NCBI RefSeq assembly: GCF_001653565.1
Contig: NZ_LYPB01000067.1
Location: 1 to 64,000 of the forward strand
Origin: Paenibacillus oryzisoli
Lineage (GTDB): Bacteria; Bacillota; Bacilli; Paenibacillales; NBRC-103111
DNA: 64,000 nucleotides
Direction of reading: 5' to 3'
Part shown: piece after piece, positions 35,701 through 44,671 of the stretch
Position numbering within the stretch: position 1 is the stretch's first letter
Layout: each line of letters begins with the position of its first letter
The notes under the pieces: model-generated
Told to the model about the DNA's origin: nothing
Databases searched by the model: none
The model's input: the letters and a program-made list of their open reading frames with translations, nothing else
Made by a program: the position numbers and the translations under genes

Positions 35701-37914
35701 ATGATTGAGATGGGGTATAAGGATTTACGACATAATCCAAGTTATACGCAACCGCAAATGTCCGACGAGACATTTATACGGCAAGAACTGGATTTGGAGC
35801 GACCAGGCATGGAGCAAATACGTGAGCGCATGACTCTCGGCGATGTAGTTGGAGCGCGGGACGCGTATTTGGCGGTGATCGATGCCAGCGTCACCAAGCG
35901 CTACTACTTCAACGTTGGCGATGTGCCGAGCTTGATGGCCTATGCGAGAGAACGGTACAGGGATGACGAGGAAGCCAAGTTATCCGTCGAGGAAGCTGAC
36001 CGGATTGTGGCCGGGGATATTCCCATTTTCAAAGGAAAGCGAGTACAGTTTCAGGCGGGTAAGTACGATTGGAACAGCTGGCTATATGATAGCTCGCAGT
36101 ATCAGTTGCATTTGACGAGATTCGTATACGTGAAGCATTTGGCACGAGCGTATTGTGTGACTGGTGACGAGAAGTACGCAGTGTGCTGGAATGAGATGAT
36201 GCGTGATTTCATCGATGATAATCCTGTCCCTGTGGGTGATACGTTCCGAGCGCAGCACTGTACATGGGATCCGTTGTCCGTCGGGGTGCGATTGTTCATG
36301 CTGCCGGAAGCATTCATGACGTTCTGGGGTTCGTCCTCTTTCACGCCGGAAGTGAAAATGAAAATGATCAAATCGTTCCACGAGCATGGTCACTATGTCC
36401 GCCGCTACCACGCACACCATGGCAACCATGCGACAATGCAGCTTCGTGGTCTCATTCAGGTCGCGCTGCTGCTCCCAGAGCTCAAGGTCTCGTCCGCGTG
36501 GCTGAACTACGGATTGAAGGAATTACCGGGCTACATCCAGCAAAATGTGTACGAGGATGGTGTCCAGTTCGAGGCGAGTCCCAACTATCATCTGGTCGTC
36601 ATGCGGGACTTGTTTGAATTGGTTCCGCTGTTTCAGACACTCGGTTTGGCTATCGAATCCTCGTATGAGCAAGTGCTCGAACAAATGTATATCGTCCTTC
36701 TGCATATGCTGACGCCAGATGGCCTGTTACCGCGCTTCGGCGATACCGATTCGCATGTGCCTAGTGAGCTGCGCACGACAATGAGCTTAGGGGCGTATTT
36801 ATTTAATCGGGGGGATTTCAAATATTGCGGACACGCCGAACTGCCGTTCTCTTTACTATGGAGGTTGGGACCTCAGGCAGTGGAAAGATATATTCGATTG
36901 ACTGCTGAAATACCGAAGGAAACACTAGCCAGTTTCCCGATTGGCGGGTATATCCTCTCACGGGGGGATTGGAAGCAAGATGCGCTGTATATGGGGATGC
37001 GCGCTGGCGTTGGGATCAACGGACATGCGCATTCCGATGCGCTGAGCGTGATCATGTATGCTGGCGGCAAAGAGCTGCTGCCGGACTCGGGTATGGGCCT
37101 CTTCGAGTGGAACAAAGAGCGGAAATATACCGTGTCCACGCGAGCGCATAACACGGTTGTTGTGGACGGGCAGGATCAGCACGTCCGAGGCCTGCATTGG
37201 CAGTCGCCGCCGACAGCGGCTTGCAAAATTTGGGAAGTGCATGGTAATTCACAGTATGACTATTGGTTTGCCAGTCATTATGGCTACACCCGGTACGATG
37301 ATCCCGTTATTCACTCACGCAAAGTACTGTTTGTAAAGAACCGATACTGGCTCATCGTGGATCTGTTCGACGCCAATGAACTGCATCGATATGAGCAGTA
37401 TTATCACCTGCCATGTGGCCAAGCCATTTGTGATTGGGAGGGGAGAAGGGTTAGTACGCATTTGGATGGAGCGAATGTGCAACTACACTATCCACCACAA
37501 GCAGGGCAGGAAGATGTGCTGACCGTAGAATCGGGTCTGTTGTTTCATCTAGGGGAGTATTATACGAATCCAGTCGTTAAGCGATCGCTATCTGTTCAGG
37601 GGAAAGCATCGATGGAGACTGTCATTGTACCGAATAAAGAAGGCGACGCAAGTCCTCGTGTGGTTATTCAGCGGATATCTGCACATTTACAAGGAAGAGA
37701 GCTAGCGCCATGGGAAGCGACAGCTCTGCGGATTGAAGGGGAAAGCTGGTCGGATGAGATATGCCTCTATCATGGCAATATGGATGTTAGTGCTTATCTC
37801 GATCATACGGGAAATATCGTGAGTGCATCGCTTTTACCCAAACCACGGGCAATCGAAGGGTTGATCTTTGCTGGGGAAATGCGCAGCGAGGGTGTCATCA
37901 TCAAATCGCGTTAA
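35701..37914 (+). CDS. heparinase II/III-type polysaccharide lyase
   Basis: A 737-residue protein with an alpha/alpha-toroid N-terminal domain and a C-terminal beta-sandwich, as in heparinase II/III and related alginate or oligo-uronate lyases. Candidate catalytic residues are Asn and His in HHGNHATMQLRG, Tyr-His in ASPNYHLVV and His in GHAHSDALS; RAHNTVVVDGQDQ is also conserved. There is no signal peptide, so it acts inside the cell on imported oligosaccharides. It is the last gene of the importer operon, 12 nt after the permease, with AAGGTGA before the ATG. The uronic-acid substrate cannot be chosen from sequence. Confidence 0.9.
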   Translation: MIEMGYKDLRHNPSYTQPQMSDETFIRQELDLERPGMEQIRERMTLGDVVGARDAYLAVIDASVTKRYYFNVGDVPSLMAYARERYRDDEEAKLSVEEADRIVAGDIPIFKGKRVQFQAGKYDWNSWLYDSSQYQLHLTRFVYVKHLARAYCVTGDEKYAVCWNEMMRDFIDDNPVPVGDTFRAQHCTWDPLSVGVRLFMLPEAFMTFWGSSSFTPEVKMKMIKSFHEHGHYVRRYHAHHGNHATMQLRGLIQVALLLPELKVSSAWLNYGLKELPGYIQQNVYEDGVQFEASPNYHLVVMRDLFELVPLFQTLGLAIESSYEQVLEQMYIVLLHMLTPDGLLPRFGDTDSHVPSELRTTMSLGAYLFNRGDFKYCGHAELPFSLLWRLGPQAVERYIRLTAEIPKETLASFPIGGYILSRGDWKQDALYMGMRAGVGINGHAHSDALSVIMYAGGKELLPDSGMGLFEWNKERKYTVSTRAHNTVVVDGQDQHVRGLHWQSPPTAACKIWEVHGNSQYDYWFASHYGYTRYDDPVIHSRKVLFVKNRYWLIVDLFDANELHRYEQYYHLPCGQAICDWEGRRVSTHLDGANVQLHYPPQAGQEDVLTVESGLLFHLGEYYTNPVVKRSLSVQGKASMETVIVPNKEGDASPRVVIQRISAHLQGRELAPWEATALRIEGESWSDEICLYHGNMDVSAYLDHTGNIVSASLLPKPRAIEGLIFAGEMRSEGVIIKSR

Positions 37915-37921
37915 TACGGTG

Positions 37922-37951
37922 GGGCTGTCAGTGGATGCTGGCAGCCTTTTG
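37922..37951 (+). terminator. intrinsic terminator of the polysaccharide operon
   Basis: GGCTGTCAG and CTGGCAGCC form the stem, followed by TTTT. Confidence 0.75.
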
Positions 37952-38045
37952 TGCACATGCGCACCCGTACTCGCATACCAGCCAGCACACATCAGAATAC
38001 ACTAGAAAAACCCAGAACTAGCACACCTGTACATCGCACTGACTA

Positions 38046-38079
38046 ATGTGTCGCGAAAATTACTGTTTTCGTAACACAT
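38046..38079. other. two-part inverted repeat in the gap before the chemoreceptor gene
   Basis: ATGTGT and CGAAAA on the left match TTTTCG and ACACAT on the right around TTACTG. Each arm resembles TGTxxCGxGAAAA. It lies about 120 nt upstream of the chemoreceptor start and could be an operator or hairpin. Confidence 0.4.
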
Positions 38080-38197
38080 ACGTGCTCAGCTGCATAGAAT
38101 CCCAAGTATAATGGGGGTATAAAGATCTATATATCTAGTTATTTATACCTAGGTTAATAAACCTATGCTTGCGAGCTGCTCAGGAGGCGAAGAACAC

Positions 38198-39967
38198 ATG
38201 CACAAAGTTGGCAGTACTTCCTTGAAATGGGGCTTTACAATCCGAAAGAAGCTTTTGGCCTTTTGCCTATTATTGTTGTTGATTCCTACGGTGTTTTTAT
38301 CTGTTGACAGTTATTTTAACGCCAAAGAAGAGACGGATAAGCTCATTGAGAAAAACCTGGAGAACAGCGTCAAACTGATGGTTCAAAATATTAATCAGCT
38401 AAATGAGCTGGTAAAGAACGGCCAATTAACGATGCAGCTGGCGGAAGAAGACGCGAAGCTCATCATGTTGGGCAGCAAGCAGGCAGATGGAACAAGACCG
38501 GTTAATCGTAATATTAACATGGGCGTCAACGGCTATTATTTTGTCCTAAACGATAAAGGGGATTTGCAAGCTCATCCAAGTCTGGAAGGTCAGAATATCT
38601 GGGATAAAAAGTCGTCGGACGGCGTTTATTATATCCAGGACATGATTCACCAAGCTCAAAATGGCGGCGGGTTTACCTTCTATGATTGGCCGCTGCCTAA
38701 CAGCGACCAAGAGGCGATGAAGATCGCCTATGCCCTCAAAGTTCCGGAATGGAATTGGATTGTCGTAGCTGGTTCCTATTATCAGGACTACAACGAAGGT
38801 CAGACGCGCTTGCTGCATGCCATGATCACGACACTGCTCATTTGTCTGGTCGTGGGAACGCTGGGTGTGATTCTTTTCTCCAATCATATCTCCAAACCAA
38901 TTAAGAAAATTGCCGCCGAGGCTCGAAAGCTTGCAACTGGCGACCTAACTTCGGATGCGCTTTACATTAAGAATAGGGATGAAATCGGCAAGCTTGCCAG
39001 TGATTTTACAACGATGAGCACGAATTTAAAAACGCTGGTGAAGCAAGTGATGCATAGCTCAGATCAAGTTTCCGCAGCTTCGGAGACGTTGCAATCTTCC
39101 ATTGAGGAAACGACACAAGCTTCAAGGAACATTGCAGAGTCCACGCAGCATATTGCGGCAGGCATCGAAACACAAGCGATGAGCACGGAGCAAAGCTCCA
39201 GAGCGATGGAAGAAATGACGCAGGGCATTCTGCGCATTGCCGATACGTCTTCGCAAGCCTATGAAACATCCATTCAATCAAAGACAGAAGCGGAATACGG
39301 CTTCGGGCTTATTGAGCAGTCCATTTCCAAAATGCAGTCCGTGGAGGAAGCGGTCAACAACATCTCCAAGGTGATGGAGACGCTGAATGTGCGCTCCCAG
39401 GAAATTAGCAGCATTGTCACGATGATGTCGGATATCGCCTCGCAAACGAGCCTGTTGTCACTAAATGCATCTATTGAAGCGGCACGTGCTGGGGAACAAG
39501 GGCGAGGCTTTGCGGTTGTTGCGTCCGAGGTGAAAAAGCTGGCGGAAATGTCGAAGAACTCCTCCGAGCAGATCAACGAGCTTGTCAGTCAAGTGCAGGC
39601 CGACATTGCATCCGCTTCCAACTCGACTGTCCAAGGCATCGACGAATTCCAGGAAGGCATGTTGGCGATTGAGCAAACGGGAACAGCTTTTGCGAAAATT
39701 GTGGAAACAGCGCAAGGGGTCGTGAGCCAAATTCAAGAAGCTTCGGCGGCGGCGGAGCAAATGTCGGCAAGTTCCGAAGAAATTACAGCCTCGTTGCAGG
39801 AACTGGACCGCATTGCCGGGCAGTCAGCCAAAAGTTCGGAGTCAATTACCGCCGCAACGGAAGAACAAATGGCCACGATTGACGAAATCGCGCAATCCTC
39901 CAGTTCGCTTAACCACATGGCGACAGCACTTAAGAAGATGGCACATCAGTTTCAGATTAAGGAATGA
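38198..39967 (+). CDS. methyl-accepting chemotaxis protein with Cache sensor
   Basis: A 589-residue membrane receptor. TM1 is near residues 17-37, followed by an sCache_2-type extracytoplasmic domain of about 160 residues ([33 protein letters not shown]). TM2 is near 205-228, a HAMP domain follows, then the long signalling coiled coil with the tip [21 protein letters not shown]. It ends without a C-terminal methyltransferase-docking pentapeptide. AGGAGG lies 10 nt before the ATG at 38198. It is a single-gene unit with its own terminator, next to the polysaccharide operon; sensing of related sugars is possible but unproven. Confidence 0.94.
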   Translation: MHKVGSTSLKWGFTIRKKLLAFCLLLLLIPTVFLSVDSYFNAKEETDKLIEKNLENSVKLMVQNINQLNELVKNGQLTMQLAEEDAKLIMLGSKQADGTRPVNRNINMGVNGYYFVLNDKGDLQAHPSLEGQNIWDKKSSDGVYYIQDMIHQAQNGGGFTFYDWPLPNSDQEAMKIAYALKVPEWNWIVVAGSYYQDYNEGQTRLLHAMITTLLICLVVGTLGVILFSNHISKPIKKIAAEARKLATGDLTSDALYIKNRDEIGKLASDFTTMSTNLKTLVKQVMHSSDQVSAASETLQSSIEETTQASRNIAESTQHIAAGIETQAMSTEQSSRAMEEMTQGILRIADTSSQAYETSIQSKTEAEYGFGLIEQSISKMQSVEEAVNNISKVMETLNVRSQEISSIVTMMSDIASQTSLLSLNASIEAARAGEQGRGFAVVASEVKKLAEMSKNSSEQINELVSQVQADIASASNSTVQGIDEFQEGMLAIEQTGTAFAKIVETAQGVVSQIQEASAAAEQMSASSEEITASLQELDRIAGQSAKSSESITAATEEQMATIDEIAQSSSSLNHMATALKKMAHQFQIKE

Positions 39968-39991
39968 GATGAACGACGCAACAGAGAGGTG

Positions 39992-40026
39992 GAGCGACAA
40001 GACGTATGTCTTGATCGCTCTTTTTC
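39992..40026 (+). terminator. intrinsic terminator of the chemoreceptor gene
   Basis: GAGCGA-CAAGAC and GTCTTG-ATCGCTC form a long stem with a 4-nt loop and a T-run. Confidence 0.92.
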
Positions 40027-40145
40027 ATGAATGAAGTCATACGGGGAGTGGTATAAGGTAAGCCACACGGATAGGCCTTTATGATGTTGTCAGGTAAGGG
40101 CTTTCTTGCTATGATGAAGCTAGTAAACATAAAGGTGGCTGACCA

Positions 40146-40514
40146 ATGAACCGCATGGAGGCCGAATTCAGTAACTTGGTAAAAGCGTATCGCAAGAGGC
40201 ATATGGGCAAAGGTCCTGAGCGTGTGACAACGACCTTCTGCAAGAGTTGGGCAATCTGCGAAATGGCGGGAAACCTCTCCCCTGTGGAGAAATTTATGGC
40301 GAAGACGGGCGATGGCAGGCAAATGCTCCGCACGGCACGCACCGAAATGGTCAAAGAGATCTACAAGGATCATCCACCTGTAGAAATGGAAGAATTACTC
40401 GGCGCGAAGTTCATTCAGCTGTTTGTCGATATCGATATTACGCAGGATGTTGGGATGTCGGTATTCGTCTTTGATCAGGATTTGGAAAAGAAGTTCAGTA
40501 CCAAACACGGATAA
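40146..40514 (+). CDS. DUF2294 family protein
   Basis: A 122-residue cytosolic protein. MGKGPERV near residues 20-27 and NLSPVEKFM near 43-51 match the pattern of the DUF2294 family found in bacilli and cyanobacteria, whose function is not known to me. AAGGTGG precedes the ATG. It stands alone with a terminator about 70 nt downstream. Confidence 0.8.
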   Translation: MNRMEAEFSNLVKAYRKRHMGKGPERVTTTFCKSWAICEMAGNLSPVEKFMAKTGDGRQMLRTARTEMVKEIYKDHPPVEMEELLGAKFIQLFVDIDITQDVGMSVFVFDQDLEKKFSTKHG

Positions 40515-40584
40515 CTAACCGCTCGTACATCAACATATACATAAGTAAGGTGCTTGGCACTTGGTAGCGAACCTGCCGGAGACT

Positions 40585-40654
40585 AACCACTGTGAGACAA
40601 CCCGAGATCCTTCTCGTAAAGAGGGGCTTGGGGTTGTTTTGCGGTGGTTTTTTG
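40585..40654 (+). terminator. long intrinsic terminator after the DUF2294 gene
   Basis: AACCAC pairs with GTGGTT and ACAACCC pairs with GGGTTGT in one long hairpin ending in TTTTTT. Confidence 0.75.
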
Positions 40655-40734
40655 CTTCTAGGGACGGAGGCGCAGTCGTTAACATGCGGTTGAAACTTTA
40701 ACCAACTGGTGGGTGGGCAATTACTTGGCTCCGA

Positions 40735-40965
40735 TCGGAGTGTAGGTGGTCGGTCGGTGAGAGTAGATAGAGGGGAATGTGGGGGCTGGTAGGTAAGAGT
40801 AGGTGGATGAGAGTTTGTGGGCAAGAGTGAGTAGATAGGTAGTGGTGAGTAGGAGTGAATGGGTAGGTAAAGTGGATAGATGAAGATAGGTAGTAGATAG
40901 ATATAGATATAGATATAGATAGATAGATAGATAGATAGATAAAGGCGAGTAGATGAGAGTCAAGA
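40735..40965. repeat. degenerate GTAG/GATA low-complexity tract
   Basis: A purine-rich, almost C-free tract made of GTAG, GTGAG and GGTAG variants that becomes a regular GATA/ATATAG tandem at about 40890-40940. Frames through it encode only Ser/Ile/Tyr/Leu-rich repeats. It directly precedes family B array B2. Confidence 0.8.
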
Positions 40966-40997
40966 AAGTGCTTGGCTGGTGGGTCTAGACCGTGAAA

Positions 40998-41180
40998 GAT
41001 GCAAAAAGGCAACCTTTTCACGCTGGATCCCCCACTGAGGAGGAATTGTTGCAAAAAGGCATCCTTTTGGCGAGAAACACACCATAAACGTTAGAAATGA
41101 CAGAAATAGATGCCTATCTGCACTTATTTCTCTGAAAAGGCTGAATTTGTTGGTGAAAGGTTGCACTTTTGCAGTTATTT
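40998..41180. repeat. family B intergenic array, copy B2 (four units)
   Basis: Units lie at 40998-41019, 41048-41068, 41105-41125 and 41155-41180. Two read TGCAAAAAGGCA(A/T)CCTTTT, two are inverted (GATGCCTATCTGCA and GGTTGCACTTTTGCA). The first pair steps by 50 bp, the second by 51 bp, and the middle reach is 72 bp as in B1 and B3. It lies in the 789-bp gap before the molybdoenzyme gene. Confidence 0.88.
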
Positions 41181-41303
41181 GGGGCAACGTTGATAGCGGT
41201 GGAAGTGATAGTGACGTCGAGTAATGGTCCGAGGAAGAGGACATGCAAACTACATGCAAATACATAGTGAGGCCATATATACACGCAATGGGAGGCGTTC
41301 ATT

Positions 41304-43661
41304 TTGGGGAAAACGAAGCACACAGGGCCAATTAAGCTGCCCGCGAAGCCTGACCCGAAGCTGTGGGTCAGCAAAATACCGTTCGGACTAGGCAAGGTCA
41401 AACCGAAGCATATTCGAGAGACCGCCAAGATCGCTTGGCAAAATCGAGATAATCTGCCCTATGCGGTGAGGATATTGACACAGGGGGTATGCGACGGTTG
41501 TGCGCTAGGTGTGTCGGGGCTTTACGATCAGACGCTGGCGGGACCGCATATCTGCACGACGCGGTTGAATGTGCTTCGCCTGAATACGATGCCAGCCATT
41601 CGTCAGGAGCTGCTTCACGCGGACATCGATGAGCTCAGCCGCATGAGCTCCACCGAGCTTCGTCAGCTCGGGCGCATTCCGTATCCGCTCATCCGTAGGA
41701 AAGGGGAACGACGTTTCCGCCGCGCGACCTGGGATGAAGCGCTGGATACGGTTGCCTCGAAGATGCGAGGGTTGGACCCGAAGCAGATGGCGTTCTACTT
41801 AACGGCGAGAGGGATTACGAACGAGTCGTACTACGTGGCAGCGAAGGTTGCGAGATTGCTCGGTACGAACAATATCGACAATGCCTCGCGCATCTGCCAC
41901 TCCCCGTCGAAGACGGCACTGAAGCGCTCCGTAGGCGTGGGCGCTTCGACGTGTAATTACAAGGACTGGATCGGTACGGACGTCCTTGTGTTCTGGGGCA
42001 GCGTGGCCGCGAACAACCAGCCGGTCTCGACGAAGTATATGTATGCGGCCAAACGCAAAGGGACGAAGATCATTGTCATTAACCCGTACTACGAGCCGTC
42101 GATGGAGCAGTACTGGATTCCTTCGATTGCCGAATCGGCGCTATTCGGCACGAAGCTGGCCGACGATGTGTACCAAGTGAACATCGGCGGAGATATTGCC
42201 TTCATGAACGGCATCATGAAGGTGTGGTTCGAGATGGAGGCGCGCGAGCCCGGCTCCGCGATTGACCATGCGTTCGTGGCTGCGCACACGAACGGCATCG
42301 AAGAGCTGCGCGCCCACGTGGCGCAGCTCGACTGGACGACGCTCACGCAGTCGTCCGGTCTCACCCGCGAGCGCATCAGCGAGCTCGCTGCACTACTTGC
42401 CCGTGCCGCTAGCGCGGTATTCGTGTGGAGCATGGGGCTCACACAGCACCGCTTCGGCACGGACAACATCTCGCAGGTGGCGAATCTCGCCCTCCTGCGG
42501 GGCTTTCTTGGCCGCGAGCACTGCGGGCTGATGCCCATCCGCGGTCACAGCGGCGTGCAGGGCTCCGGCGAGATGGGCGCCGATCCCTTCTCCCTGCCGG
42601 GCGGCGAAATGAACAGCGCCGCCGACCGTGACCGCATCGAGCAGCTCTGGGGCTTCGAGCTGCCCAAATGGCAGGGTGACATCGTCGGTGTCACCCTAGA
42701 GAACGCGCTCCTGCCCGAGGAGCAGGAGAGGAAGCTCCGGCTGTTCTACACATCCGGAGGCAACTTCCTCGAGACGATGCCGGACCCGGCATTCGTCCGG
42801 AACGCCCTAGAGTCAATGGACGTCCGTGTTCACCAGGACATCATCCTCAACACCTCCACGCTGCTGGACGCGCGGGAGGCCGTGGTGGTGCTGCCGGCGA
42901 TGACGCGCTACGAGCAGCCGGGGGGAGGCACATCCACCTCGACGGAGCGGATGGTGTATTTCTCACCCGAGATCGACGGTCCCCGCATCGGCGAAGCCCG
43001 TGCGGAGTGGGACATCTACGTCGATCTCGCCCGCCGGGTGAAACCCGAAGCCGCAGCTCAGCTGGGCTGTGAGACCGCGGAGGCGATCCGCGCGGAGATC
43101 GCGCTAGCCGCGCCCAGTTACGACGGCATCCAGCACCTGCGGGAGCGCGGAGACGTGTTCCAGTCCGGCGGCGCGTGGCTGTGCGAAGACGGTGTCTGTC
43201 CGACGCCGGATGGCCGCGGCCGGCTGCTGCCGATCGAGCTTCCGGAGCTGCGGAAGCCGGAGGGGCACTTCGCGGTGACGACGCGCCGCGGCAAACAGTT
43301 CAATTCAATGATCTACAGTGACGTCGATCCGTTCAATGAAGCAGATCGTTATGACGTACTCATTCATAAAGAAGATGCGAAAGAACTTGCCTTAAACGAA
43401 GGAGAAGCCATCGTGGTTTACAATGGTTTCGGCAGAATGCATGGCAGGGTGAAGCAGGCCGATGTTAAGCAGGGAAATATCGAGGTACACTGGCCAGAGG
43501 GGAATAGTTTAATACCCAAGGGGGTATATGAACCATTTGCTGGTATTCCAGAATACAACACGGCCGTCATCGTTGAAAAGGCGGAAACCTATCATGCACA
43601 CAAAGACACACGCTATGTGGAGAAGCGAATTATAGAGTTGGAAATCGAAATGGAGGGATGA
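41304..43661 (+). CDS. FdhF/YdeP-family molybdopterin oxidoreductase
   Basis: A 785-residue protein of the bis-MGD molybdenum oxidoreductase superfamily, closest to the FdhF/YdeP group. Early Cys residues (GVCDGCALG) could hold an iron-sulfur cluster; the body has DVLVFWGSVAANNQPVSTKY and LTQHRFGTDNISQVANLALL for cofactor binding, then a C-terminal molybdopterin dinucleotide domain. Some relatives are annotated as formate dehydrogenase-like, but the substrate of YdeP-type proteins is unclear. The TTG start lies 8 nt after GGGAGG. DNA from about 41.6 to 43.3 kb is much richer in G+C than the gene ends. It is followed at once by fdhD. Confidence 0.92.
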   Translation: MGKTKHTGPIKLPAKPDPKLWVSKIPFGLGKVKPKHIRETAKIAWQNRDNLPYAVRILTQGVCDGCALGVSGLYDQTLAGPHICTTRLNVLRLNTMPAIRQELLHADIDELSRMSSTELRQLGRIPYPLIRRKGERRFRRATWDEALDTVASKMRGLDPKQMAFYLTARGITNESYYVAAKVARLLGTNNIDNASRICHSPSKTALKRSVGVGASTCNYKDWIGTDVLVFWGSVAANNQPVSTKYMYAAKRKGTKIIVINPYYEPSMEQYWIPSIAESALFGTKLADDVYQVNIGGDIAFMNGIMKVWFEMEAREPGSAIDHAFVAAHTNGIEELRAHVAQLDWTTLTQSSGLTRERISELAALLARAASAVFVWSMGLTQHRFGTDNISQVANLALLRGFLGREHCGLMPIRGHSGVQGSGEMGADPFSLPGGEMNSAADRDRIEQLWGFELPKWQGDIVGVTLENALLPEEQERKLRLFYTSGGNFLETMPDPAFVRNALESMDVRVHQDIILNTSTLLDAREAVVVLPAMTRYEQPGGGTSTSTERMVYFSPEIDGPRIGEARAEWDIYVDLARRVKPEAAAQLGCETAEAIRAEIALAAPSYDGIQHLRERGDVFQSGGAWLCEDGVCPTPDGRGRLLPIELPELRKPEGHFAVTTRRGKQFNSMIYSDVDPFNEADRYDVLIHKEDAKELALNEGEAIVVYNGFGRMHGRVKQADVKQGNIEVHWPEGNSLIPKGVYEPFAGIPEYNTAVIVEKAETYHAHKDTRYVEKRIIELEIEMEG

Positions 43662-43663
43662 GC

Positions 43664-44566
43664 GTGGACGAGATGGAGCTAGAACATAAGGAATCCGAGA
43701 GCAGTTCGCAGCATGAAATCGGTGAAGTCCCACTTCCCGCTAGCTCCATTCCTGCGGAGGCTTCTTCCTCCTCATCGTCGCCTGCCACGACTACATGGTC
43801 GATTCACCGTTATAACGGTTCGGAGATGCTTCCTGCGGAGGATACCATTGCGGTTGAGTCGCCTCTGACCATTGTGCTCGATGGCGAAGAATTCGCCACA
43901 ATTGTCTGTACCCCGAGCGACATTGTCGATATGGTGACGGGATTCCTCGCTTCCGAAGGTATGATTCGCTTCGTTGATCAGATCGAATCTCTTTCACTGG
44001 AGGAGGACCGTGGCTTTGCCCATGTGAAGCTGCGCCACCTCCATCAGCTGAGCCGTCAGATGGTATCCAAGCGATTCATCGGCTCCTGCTGCGGGAAAAG
44101 CCGTCAGTTTTATTTTCACAATGATATGCGAACAGCCAAAACAGTGACGACGAAGCTCAGTCTGACCATCCCGCAATGCTTTCATCTCATGAGCGAGCTT
44201 CAGGCGCAATCGGCTGATTTTCAGCTGACGGGAGGCCTGCATAATGCGGCGTTGTGTACGGCAGACGAGCTTATTGTGACCCGAGCAGACATAGGAAGAC
44301 ATAACGCGCTGGATAAAATATATGGACACATCCTGCGAGCGCGGATCTCAGTACGGAATAAGGCTCTCGCTTTCAGCGGAAGAGTCTCTTCCGAGGTCGT
44401 CTTAAAGGCGTCGAAAATCGGCGTCGGTATTCTTTTATCCAAATCAGCACCAACCGATCTAGCTCTCCGACTTGCTCATGATCTTGGCATTACGGTGGTT
44501 GGCTTCATTCGAAGAGATCATCTCAGCGTGTACACGCATCCAGAACGCATTGCGGAATGTCGATGA
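43664..44566 (+). CDS. fdhD: FdhD, sulfurtransferase for molybdoenzyme activation
   Basis: A protein of about 300 residues of the FdhD family, which transfers sulfur to the molybdenum cofactor of formate dehydrogenase-type enzymes. Family features are MVTGFLASEGMI and TGGLHNAAL with RADIGRHNALDKIYG. The catalytic Cys pair appears as GSCCGKSR, two adjacent Cys rather than the CxxC of E. coli. The first 45 residues are a Ser/Glu-rich low-complexity segment absent from most FdhD proteins. The GTG at 43664 is 7 nt after GGAGG; an ATG at 43658 overlaps the stop of the molybdoenzyme gene. Translation is coupled either way. Confidence 0.93.
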   Translation: MDEMELEHKESESSSQHEIGEVPLPASSIPAEASSSSSSPATTTWSIHRYNGSEMLPAEDTIAVESPLTIVLDGEEFATIVCTPSDIVDMVTGFLASEGMIRFVDQIESLSLEEDRGFAHVKLRHLHQLSRQMVSKRFIGSCCGKSRQFYFHNDMRTAKTVTTKLSLTIPQCFHLMSELQAQSADFQLTGGLHNAALCTADELIVTRADIGRHNALDKIYGHILRARISVRNKALAFSGRVSSEVVLKASKIGVGILLSKSAPTDLALRLAHDLGITVVGFIRRDHLSVYTHPERIAECR

Positions 44567-44594
44567 AGTTACCTTTTTGTGGAAATATATATGT

Positions 44595-44655
44595 TGTCTC
44601 TCTATCAGAATTGTGCTAGATTCTAGCTATTGCTAACTTTTGCTAACTTTTGTTA
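44595..44655 (+). promoter_or_regulatory. promoter and tandem 10-bp repeat ahead of the protease gene
   Basis: TTGTCT at about 44595 and TAGATT with an extended TGC stand 17 bp apart. Downstream, TGCTAACTTT occurs twice in tandem at 44631-44650, followed by a partial third copy (TGTTAA). Head-to-tail 10-bp repeats are typical of OmpR-family regulator sites, but these lie in the leader, downstream of the predicted start. Confidence 0.45.
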
Positions 44656-44671
44656 AGAGAGGAACGACATA

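Noticed and set aside
40698..41054. Minus-strand frame through the GATA tract with Ser/Ile/Tyr-rich repeats
   Set aside because: The sequence is that of a simple tandem repeat, there is no ribosome binding site, and it enters array B2.
42089..42538. Long open frames opposite to and out of phase with the molybdoenzyme gene
   Set aside because: They result from G/C-rich third positions; the molybdoenzyme frame has clear family motifs throughout.
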